In this document: positions 1 to 5,040 of the stretch, one piece after another | How the letters are laid out: each line of letters begins with the position of its first letter | How positions within the stretch are numbered: position 1 is the first letter of the stretch | Assembly: GCA_910585855.1 (NCBI GenBank) | Contig: CAJUGZ010000299.1 | Location: 1 to 5,040 of the forward strand | Origin: an uncultured Lachnospiraceae bacterium | GTDB taxonomy: Bacteria > Bacillota_A > Clostridia > Lachnospirales > Lachnospiraceae | DNA length: 5,040 bases | Direction of reading: 5' to 3' | Program-made: the position numbers and the translations under genes | Notes under the pieces: generated by a model | Database searches by the model: none | What the model saw: only the letters and a program-made list of their open reading frames with translations | What the model was told of the DNA's origin: nothing

Positions 1-309
1 GTCCTTTGCCTGCGACTTCGGAGAACGGTTAGAAAGTCTTGGGCTTCTGTGGAAATACCTAGAATTTTTTGCATATCCTGCTTCCATGCAGGGTATGCAA
101 AAAAAGGGGCGTGTTTAGCCCGGAGGATAGGGAAGAGGATATTTTATGATTGGTAAAATCCTTCCTTACACCAGTTTCGTTTCGGCTATCATGAGGGCGA
201 ATTGCGCCCCGGTTCGTCCGGTTGAACGAACCAAAATCAGAAGCCGTAGACTTTCTTTCCGTTTGGAGTGGAGCAAACAAAGGACAGGAGCAAACCGCCT
301 CTGGCGTCC
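1..309 (+). ncRNA. Structured noncoding RNA element, left copy (unrecognised family)
   Basis: This is a homologue of the element at 4725-5040, in opposite orientation, with no credible ORF. Visible fold: closing stem P1 GTCCTTTG (1-8) with CAAAGGAC (278-285); P2 hairpin 31-48 (AGAA-a-G with CTTCT); P3 hairpin 65-104, with a T-run then GCATATCCTGC, loop TTCCAT (82-87), GCAGGGTATGC then an A-run. Arm P4 pairs GGGGCG (106-111) with CGCCCC (205-210), leaves internal loop TGTTTA (112-117) opposite GAATTG (199-204), then pairs GCCC (118-121) with GGGC (195-198) and GATAG (126-130) with CTATC (186-190). It is capped by an AU-rich hairpin at 131-165. Downstream are GGTTCGT/ACGAACC (211-232), a weak AGAAG/CTTTCT hairpin (239-256) and GTTTG/CAAAC (261-278). 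A tail motif shared with the other copy ends at 309. Sense strand is inferred from U-G pairs in P3. Its promoter would lie before position 1, and no T-run terminator follows. The true 5' end may be outside the window. Structure is well supported; family and function are unknown. Confidence 0.72.
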
Positions 310-354
310 GGTGAAAGCCAACGCATCCTATCTTCAAAACCCAATTAAAATAAT
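310..354. other. Short spacer between left RNA element and the mcp stop
   Basis: No terminator with a T-run is visible for either mcp (minus strand) or the left RNA element (plus strand). The only local hairpin nearby is CGCC-tct-GGCG (297-307) with no T-run. The two transcription units converge here, so their 3' ends may overlap. Confidence 0.4.
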
Positions 355-2229
355 CTAACCATTGATAATATTCATAAGCTGTTCTGTTATATCAGCCATA
401 TTTACAGAAATCTGCTTACTATTTTGTGAAATCTCTACATTGGTATGAACGACATCTGATATCTTCGTAATTTCTGAAACAGCTCCTTCTACCTCTTTTG
501 CATTTCCACGCACCATCTCCGCAATTTCTTCCACTCCGGCATTTGCTTTTTCTATATCATTTACTACATGCCGATAGGCTTCCACCGTGCGCTCAGTAAT
601 TGTCTTTCCCCCATCAATCGCTCGAATTACATTTGTAATCAGCTCATTTGTTTCCTTGGCTGCCTGTGCGCTTCTTGCTGCCAAATCTCCTACTTCTGTC
701 GCTACCACTGCAAATCCTCTTCCCATCTCTCCTGCTCTCGCTGCTTCAATAGAAGCATTGAGTGCCAGCAGATTCGTCTGACCTGCAATCGAATTAATAT
801 CATCAATAATCTTTTCAATCTCTCTGGAAATATTGCTGATACTTTGTATAGAGTTATTGAGTTCCTGCATCTGCTGCTGCATCTGTAAAATAGTACTTAC
901 CGCCGTCTTTGTTGTATCTGTCACTTTTACAGAAGCATCTGCACTGCCCTTTAAATCCTTGACCAGTTCTCCCATCACCTGTTCTAATCCGTCTACTGCC
1001 CTTTTCTGTTCCTCTGTTCCATTATAAATAGCATCTGCACTGGATAATGTTTCTTTTGTTACACTGTCTAAATCGGAACTGGCAGATCGCACATTTTGAA
1101 TCAACAACAGCGTTTTTTCCATATCTTCCTTTTGCTGCAACATAAGCTGCTCATTTTTCTGCAGACTCTGCTGGATACCGTCTACCATTTTATTGATATT
1201 ATCGGAAAGTTCAACAAACTCTGGGTTTCCTTCTTCTTTTACAACAATATGAAAATCACCTTCTGCAATCTGTTTCATCGCACTGCCAATCCGATTGATT
1301 CCATTTACAATTCTATCCTCCACCGTCCTATTAATCATCAGCAGCAATACCAAAAAGATTAAAAACATGCTGACCGAAACAACAAGCGTCTGATTTGTTC
1401 TTGTCTGATAATATTCCTTTGCCGGTAAAAAAGTTCCTATCAGCATATCCTGATATTCTTCTGACACATAATATCCCTTTACTCCGTCGACCGTTACTTT
1501 CCCTTTCCCGGGATTTACTGAAAAACCAGCATCTTTTGCCAAAGTTCCAATCAACTGATGATCTGGATGTGCCAAAATTGTTCCGCTCTCTTTGTCAATC
1601 GCATAAATATAACCATTATCGCCAAAATCAATTGCGTTTAATACCACATCGATTTGCATATTGGCAATCGCTTCTTCTAAAATCTCAGGACGAATTCCGA
1701 CTTGTACCAGTCCTTTTGCATCCTTTCTGGCTACCCCAACATACTGTATAATCGTTTTCTCAAATGAATTTTGCTGCGGCTCTTGTACAATCTCAATCGT
1801 CGGATCATCTACAATTACCATAAACGCCGATGACTGCTCTCCGCTTTTCATATCAAATCCAACATACTTTTCCAAACTGCTGTAGACAATAATACCATTT
1901 TCATCAATTACATGCAGTTCGTTTACCATCAGCCTTTCACAAAGTTCCTGCAGTTTGTCTATATCCTCTAAAACGGTTTGATCCAAAGCTAAAATATCTG
2001 CAAATGCACGTGTCTTTACCAGATTATTTTCACTAAGATTGTTTGTCATCTTCAATACTTCTGCTTCATTGCTTACCAGCCTTGTCTTTACCATTTCCAG
2101 TTTTTCTTCACTAGATAAAGTATTTTCTCTCTGTCCGCTAAGCGTTTGAAAAACGAAAATAAAAGTTATCGTAACCAGCAACGCAAAAATCATATAAATG
2201 AATAACCTCTTTGTAAACATTTTTTTCAT
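355..2229 (-). CDS. Methyl-accepting chemotaxis protein, Cache-HAMP-MCP signalling type
   Basis: This 624-residue membrane chemoreceptor would control the CheA/CheW kinase array in response to an extracellular ligand. A basic N-terminus precedes TM1 (about residues 9-30). The extracellular sensor (about 33-275) looks like a double Cache domain: HVIDENGIIVYSS at about 106-118 in the first lobe, and GYIYAIDKESGTILAHPD at about 206-223, followed by IG, in the second. TM2 is about 281-300 and HAMP about 301-354, with ...GDF and NPEF..LSDNIN signatures. The cytoplasmic four-helix signalling domain runs about 360-620. Its hairpin tip is canonical (QTNLLALNASIEAARAGE at about 484-501, then GRGFAVVA), except that the Arg usual after EV is Gly514. 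No C-terminal NWETF-type CheR/CheB tether is present. The start is ATG at 2229, with GGAGG 9 nt upstream; Met4 is a less likely alternative. Length is normal. The ligand cannot be read from sequence; Cache receptors often sense amino or organic acids. The gene lies 140 bp downstream of tex in the same direction. Confidence 0.95.
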   Translation of the reverse strand: MKKMFTKRLFIYMIFALLVTITFIFVFQTLSGQRENTLSSEEKLEMVKTRLVSNEAEVLKMTNNLSENNLVKTRAFADILALDQTVLEDIDKLQELCERLMVNELHVIDENGIIVYSSLEKYVGFDMKSGEQSSAFMVIVDDPTIEIVQEPQQNSFEKTIIQYVGVARKDAKGLVQVGIRPEILEEAIANMQIDVVLNAIDFGDNGYIYAIDKESGTILAHPDHQLIGTLAKDAGFSVNPGKGKVTVDGVKGYYVSEEYQDMLIGTFLPAKEYYQTRTNQTLVVSVSMFLIFLVLLLMINRTVEDRIVNGINRIGSAMKQIAEGDFHIVVKEEGNPEFVELSDNINKMVDGIQQSLQKNEQLMLQQKEDMEKTLLLIQNVRSASSDLDSVTKETLSSADAIYNGTEEQKRAVDGLEQVMGELVKDLKGSADASVKVTDTTKTAVSTILQMQQQMQELNNSIQSISNISREIEKIIDDINSIAGQTNLLALNASIEAARAGEMGRGFAVVATEVGDLAARSAQAAKETNELITNVIRAIDGGKTITERTVEAYRHVVNDIEKANAGVEEIAEMVRGNAKEVEGAVSEITKISDVVHTNVEISQNSKQISVNMADITEQLMNIING

Positions 2230-2369
2230 AAGTTATAACCTCCATTTCTATACTGATTCGTTTTATTTTTCATATTTCAAAATAAATTTACCTTTTTTCT
2301 ATTTTGCATACTTTTTTATATAATCTTTATTTTATTACAATATTAACCAAAACAGAGGTTTACTTAAAA
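2230..2369 (-). promoter_or_regulatory. tex-mcp spacer with a weak candidate mcp promoter
   Basis: This is a very AT-rich 140-bp spacer. TTAATA (2346-2341), 18 bp, then TATATA (2322-2317) could serve as a weak sigma-A promoter (four of six at each box), but in such AT-rich DNA this is only suggestive. I see no motility sigma-28-type promoter and no GC-rich hairpin plus T-run that would end tex transcription. mcp may therefore be expressed by read-through from tex, its own weak promoter, or both. Confidence 0.3.
2239..2243 (-). promoter_or_regulatory. Ribosome binding site of mcp
   Basis: GGAGG on the minus strand lies 9 nt before the ATG at 2229. This strong Shine-Dalgarno site decides in favour of Met1 over Met4. 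Confidence 0.8.
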
Positions 2370-4526
2370 CTATTTCTTCTCTTGATCAATACGCATAGTA
2401 AGCTGTATCCTTTTCTTTGCCAAATCCACCGATATAACCTGAACATCCACAATATCTCCAACGCTCACCACTTCAAGCGGATGTTTAATAAATCGATCGG
2501 TAATTTGAGAAATATGTACCAATCCGTCCTGATGTACACCAATATCTACAAATGCTCCAAAATCAATTACATTTCGAACTGTTCCTTTTAAAATCATTCC
2601 CGGCTGCAGATCTTTCATTTCCAATACATCTGTCCGAAGAATTGGCTTTGGCATCTCATCTCTTGGATCTCGTGCCGGCTTCTCTAACTCTTTTATCAAA
2701 TCTTCTAATGTAATCTCTCCTACTTCTAACTCGGCAGAAAGTTTTTGTATATCTGCTATTTTTTTTCGAATCCCTTTTAATCCTCCTTTTCTTAAATCTT
2801 CTTTTGAATATCCTAACTGCTCCATTAATTTTTCTGCCGTCTGATAACTTTCTGGATGAACGCTCGTTGCATCAAAAGGATTTTCTCCATCTGGAATCCT
2901 TAAAAATCCTGCACATTGTTCATATGCTTTTGGTCCAAGTTTTTTTACCTTTAAAAGCTGTGAACGCTTTGTAAACTTTCCCTGTTCCTCCCGATAGGCT
3001 ACAATATTCTTTGCAATCGTCTTAGAAATACCAGATACATACTCTAAAAGCGAAGCAGAAGCTGTATTTAAATCTACCCCTACATGATTAACACAGTCCT
3101 CTACTACAGCATTTAATGCCTCTCCTAATTTCTTTTGATTCATATCATGCTGATATTGTCCTACTCCAATCGACTTTGGATCAATCTTTACCAGTTCGGC
3201 AAGCGGATCTTGCAAACGCCGTGCAATCGAAGCAGCGCTTCTCTGCCCTACATCAAAATTCGGAAATTCTTCCGTTGCCAGTTTACTTGCAGAGTAGACA
3301 GAAGCTCCGGCTTCATTTACAATCACATACTGCATTGGCTTTTTTAATTCCTTTAATAACTCTACAATTACCATTTCAGATTCTCTCGATGCAGTTCCGT
3401 TTCCCACTGAAATCAACGTAATTTGGTACTTCTCTATTAATTTTTTCAGAACCTCTTTTGCTTCTTTTGTCTTACTTTGAGGAGCTGTGGGATAAATAAC
3501 AGTAGTATCTAATACCTTTCCTGTCGGATCTACCACCGCCAGCTTACATCCGGTACGAAATGCTGGATCCCATCCAAGCACAACCTGATTAACAATCGGT
3601 GGCTGCATCAAAAGTTGCGTTAAATTCTTTCCAAATACCTTGATTGCACTGTCTTCTGCTTTTTCTGTCAAATCATTTCGAATCTCCCGCTCAATCGCAG
3701 GCTGAATCAAGCGATAATAACTATCCTCGGCAGCAGCTTCTAATACAGGCGCTGTATATGTATTTTCCTCTTTTACAATCTGTTTTCTTAAATACTGCAA
3801 AATTCGCTCTTCCGGTGCTTCTATCTTTACAGTCAAATATTTTTCACTTTCACCTCGGTTTAAAGCCAGTACCCGATGTCCTGCCAATTTCCTTACTGGT
3901 TCTTCAAACTGATAGTACATCTCATAAACAGACTCTGCCTTTTCGTCCTTTGCCGCAGAAATTACTTTTCCCTCTTCCATTGTTACCTTTCGAATATAAG
4001 TCCGATAATCTGCTTGATCGGAAATACTCTCTGCAAGAATATCCTTTGCTCCGGCAATCGCTTCCTCTACTGTCTGTACTTCCTTTTCTTCTGACAGATA
4101 TGCCTTTGCATACTCCTCTAACGGTTGATCTGCTGTCTGAAGCAAAATCAAATTGGCAAGCGGTTCTAATCCTTTCTCTTTGGCAACCGTAGCACGTGTC
4201 CTGCGCTTTGGACGATAAGGACGATATAAATCTTCCAGTGCAACCTGTGTCATAACTCCTTCAATCTGCTGCCTAAGTTCTTCTGTCAGTTTCCCCTGCT
4301 CCTCAATCGTTGCAAGTACCTGCTGCTTTTTTTCCTCTAAATTTCTAAGATAAGTCAATCGCTCCCCAAGTGTACGAAGCTGTTCGTCATTTAAAGAACC
4401 GGTTGCCTCTTTCCGATATCTGGCAATAAACGGAATCGTATTTCCTTCATCAATCAGCCGAATTGCCGCTTCCACTTGATTTTCTTTTACTCCTAATTCC
4501 TGTGTTATTACTTTAAAAATATCCAT
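2370..4526 (-). CDS. tex: Tex-family S1 RNA-binding transcription accessory protein
   Basis: This is a complete 718-residue Tex protein, a cytoplasmic nucleic-acid-binding factor related to the core of eukaryotic Spt6 and implicated in transcription and RNA metabolism. Domain order is standard: N-terminal helical/HTH-rich Tex region (about 1-190, with the conserved IPFIARYRKE at 31-40 and LEDLYRPYRPKRRTRA at 97-112); central helical part; YqgF/RuvC-like domain (about 313-445), opening with LGWDPAFRTGCK and containing SVGNGTASRE; HIGVGQYQH-type segment (IGVGQYQHDM at 453-462); helix-hairpin-helix module (about 480-545, VGVDLNTAS and GISKTIAKNI); and C-terminal S1 domain (about 642-712, DFGAFVDIG and DGLVHIS). 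Length matches the family. ATG at 4526 is preceded by GAGGA, 11 nt away, a slightly long spacing. Family members often lack intact catalytic residues in the YqgF domain, so nuclease activity is not implied. The promoter at 4663-4691 gives a leader of about 130 nt. No frameshift or truncation is seen. Confidence 0.97.
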   Translation of the reverse strand: MDIFKVITQELGVKENQVEAAIRLIDEGNTIPFIARYRKEATGSLNDEQLRTLGERLTYLRNLEEKKQQVLATIEEQGKLTEELRQQIEGVMTQVALEDLYRPYRPKRRTRATVAKEKGLEPLANLILLQTADQPLEEYAKAYLSEEKEVQTVEEAIAGAKDILAESISDQADYRTYIRKVTMEEGKVISAAKDEKAESVYEMYYQFEEPVRKLAGHRVLALNRGESEKYLTVKIEAPEERILQYLRKQIVKEENTYTAPVLEAAAEDSYYRLIQPAIEREIRNDLTEKAEDSAIKVFGKNLTQLLMQPPIVNQVVLGWDPAFRTGCKLAVVDPTGKVLDTTVIYPTAPQSKTKEAKEVLKKLIEKYQITLISVGNGTASRESEMVIVELLKELKKPMQYVIVNEAGASVYSASKLATEEFPNFDVGQRSAASIARRLQDPLAELVKIDPKSIGVGQYQHDMNQKKLGEALNAVVEDCVNHVGVDLNTASASLLEYVSGISKTIAKNIVAYREEQGKFTKRSQLLKVKKLGPKAYEQCAGFLRIPDGENPFDATSVHPESYQTAEKLMEQLGYSKEDLRKGGLKGIRKKIADIQKLSAELEVGEITLEDLIKELEKPARDPRDEMPKPILRTDVLEMKDLQPGMILKGTVRNVIDFGAFVDIGVHQDGLVHISQITDRFIKHPLEVVSVGDIVDVQVISVDLAKKRIQLTMRIDQEKK

Positions 4527-4536
4527 ACTTTAAATA

Positions 4537-4541
4537 TTCCT
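4537..4541 (-). promoter_or_regulatory. Ribosome binding site of tex
   Basis: GAGGA on the minus strand stands 11 nt before the ATG at 4526. The spacing is at the long end but it supports this start; no other in-frame start nearby has a better site. Confidence 0.6.
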
Positions 4542-4590
4542 CACTTTTCTTAGACTATTCCGTATAGCCTGCTTTTTTACATACTCTAAA

Positions 4591-4599
4591 ATCATAACA
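4591..4599 (-). promoter_or_regulatory. Possible second, extended -10 promoter for tex
   Basis: TGT-TATGAT on the minus strand fits an extended -10 element (TGnTATAAT-like, five of six in the hexamer). No good -35 lies 16-18 bp upstream. If used, it would start transcription near 4584, downstream of the inverted repeat, and give a tex leader of about 57 nt. The surrounding sequence is AT-rich, so chance occurrence is quite possible. Confidence 0.25.
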
Positions 4600-4629
4600 C
4601 ATATTTCTATAAAAAACCACTCAAATTAG

Positions 4630-4657
4630 TAACAGTTCAGATAACCCCGAACTGTTA
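4630..4657 (-). promoter_or_regulatory. 9-bp inverted repeat at the tex transcription start
   Basis: TAACAGTTC and GAACTGTTA form a perfect 9+9 inverted repeat around a 10-nt spacer (4639-4648). Its promoter-proximal edge coincides with the predicted +1. It could be a repressor operator read as DNA or a 5'-terminal mRNA hairpin that stabilises or regulates the leader. A T6 run follows only about 13 nt after the stem, so it is a poor intrinsic terminator. The inverted repeat itself is certain; its role is inferred. Confidence 0.6.
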
Positions 4658-4662
4658 TTCAA

Positions 4663-4691
4663 ATTATACACAAATTTTCCCACTCTATCAA
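4663..4691 (-). promoter_or_regulatory. Sigma-A promoter of tex
   Basis: On the minus strand, a -35 box TTGATA (4691-4686) is followed after exactly 17 bp by a perfect -10 box TATAAT (4668-4663). The transcript should begin near 4656, leaving a leader of about 130 nt before the tex ATG. It sits about 35 bp beyond the 3' tail of the right-hand structured RNA, suggesting tex has its own promoter rather than relying on read-through. This is the best promoter in the window. Confidence 0.8.
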
Positions 4692-4724
4692 GTATTCATT
4701 GTACTCTTCAATAAGTCTTTTGGG

Positions 4725-5040
4725 GGACGCTAGATTCGAAAACGGTGGACGGCCTGCTGTTCCGGTTTCCAAAAAGTAAGAAGTTCTAAGACTTCTGCAT
4801 TTTTATGCATCCAACCGGACAGACCGGAGCGCAATTCGCCTGCATAGCAGCCAAAACAAAACGGGCGTTCCAAATGATACTGCCTGCCACAAAACAATCG
4901 CTTTTCTATACGATGCAGGCTAAACACGCTCCTTTTTTTTCACACCCTGCATGGAAGCAGGATGTGAAAAAAATCTTAGATTGTGGAGCAGAAGTCAAGA
5001 ACTTCTAACTTTTCTCCAAAGTCACTGCAGGCGGTCCACC
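4725..5040 (-). ncRNA. Structured noncoding RNA element, right copy (unrecognised family)
   Basis: Read on the minus strand this repeats the architecture of 1-309 with compensatory changes. P1 is GGTGGAC-C-GCC (5040-5030) with GGC-C-GTCCACC (4754-4744), 10 of 11 positions paired. P2 is AGAAGT/ACTTCT (5006-4990). P3 (4973-4933) has a T7 run, CACATCCTGC, loop TTCCAT, GCAGGGTGTG and an A8 run. P4 pairs GGAGCG (4932-4927) with CGCTCC (4831-4826), keeps the identical internal loop TGTTTA (4926-4921) and GAATTG (4837-4832), then pairs GCCTGC (4920-4915) with GCAGGC (4843-4838) and ATAG (4909-4906) with CTAT (4847-4844). After P4, TCCGGTT (4819-4813) can pair with AACCGGA (4767-4761), enclosing a second AGAAGT/ACTTCT hairpin (P5, 4796-4779). 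The tail motif TCTAGCGTCC lies at 4734-4725. It is upstream of tex and co-oriented with it, but ends before the tex promoter, so it is probably a separate transcript. Its promoter would lie beyond 5040. Confidence 0.72.

Noticed and set aside
65..105. P3 hairpin as an intrinsic terminator
   Set aside because: On either strand the T-run comes before the hairpin and the A-run after it, the reverse of a terminator. The hairpin also lies in the middle of a longer conserved fold.
59..358. Short ORFs across the left RNA element on both strands (59-337 minus, 146-358 plus)
   Set aside because: They have no Shine-Dalgarno support, no recognisable protein character, and their frames are not preserved in the homologous right copy, whose differences track RNA pairing.
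2304..4192. Plus-strand ORFs opposite tex and mcp
   Set aside because: They are antisense shadows of two well-supported genes, with low-complexity translations and no ribosome binding sites.
4716..4740. tRNA 3' end (TTCGAATC...CGTCCCCCA on the minus strand)
   Set aside because: It has a T-loop-like TTCGAAT and a CCA, but the T-stem does not pair (no G before the loop opposite the C after it), and no D-arm, anticodon arm or matching 5' acceptor strand is found.
4730..5008. Short ORFs across the right RNA element (4730-4927 minus, 4805-5008 plus)
   Set aside because: Same reasoning: overlapping frames in a structured RNA, not conserved between copies.
5030..5040. T-box antiterminator (GGTGGACCGCC)
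   Set aside because: It resembles the GGTGGNACCGCG motif, but the sequence differs and it sits at the 5' end of the element, where it pairs with 4744-4754. No specifier loop or terminator accompanies it.
4725..5040. Retron msr/msd RNA, because of terminal inverted repeats
   Set aside because: No reverse transcriptase is in the window, and the priming-guanosine context expected after the first repeat is absent. Regions beyond 5040 are not visible.
1..5040. CRISPR array or IS element
   Set aside because: No short regularly spaced direct repeats and no transposase fragment are present. The only repeats are the two inverted RNA-like copies.

Overview
The window looks like a low-GC Firmicute chromosome, most likely a Lachnospiraceae-type gut clostridium. 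This is inferred from the AT-rich coding sequence, the AT-rich spacers, the strong Shine-Dalgarno site and sigma-A promoter, and the character of the two proteins. I cannot name a species.

Layout. Two complete genes lie on the minus strand. tex (4526 to 2370) encodes a Tex-family RNA-binding/transcription accessory protein. After a 140-bp AT-rich spacer comes a transmembrane methyl-accepting chemotaxis protein (mcp, 2229 to 355). tex has a near-consensus sigma-A promoter at 4663-4691, a long leader of about 130 nt, and a 9+9 bp inverted repeat starting at the predicted +1. No convincing terminator separates tex from mcp, so partial co-transcription is possible. No functional link between the two is evident.

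The most interesting content is at the edges. About 1-309 (plus strand) and about 5040-4725 (minus strand) are two diverged copies of the same ~285-300 nt element, in inverted orientation and both pointing inward at the tex-mcp pair. Neither has a credible reading frame. They share a closing stem (P1), a small hairpin (P2), a U-run/A-run hairpin with identical UUCCAU loop (P3), and a long arm (P4) built as GGRGCG-UGUUUA-GCC...GGC-GAAUUG-CGCYCC. Differences fall as compensatory pair changes (G-C to U-A, U-A to C-G, G-C to A-U, and a completely rewritten P1), while single-stranded blocks are unchanged. U-G wobbles fix the sense strand. This is good evidence for selection on RNA structure: a multi-copy structured noncoding RNA, or an RNA-encoding dispersed element, that I do not recognise as any family I can recall. 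No transposase, nuclease, reverse transcriptase or CRISPR gene is in view, so its function is open.
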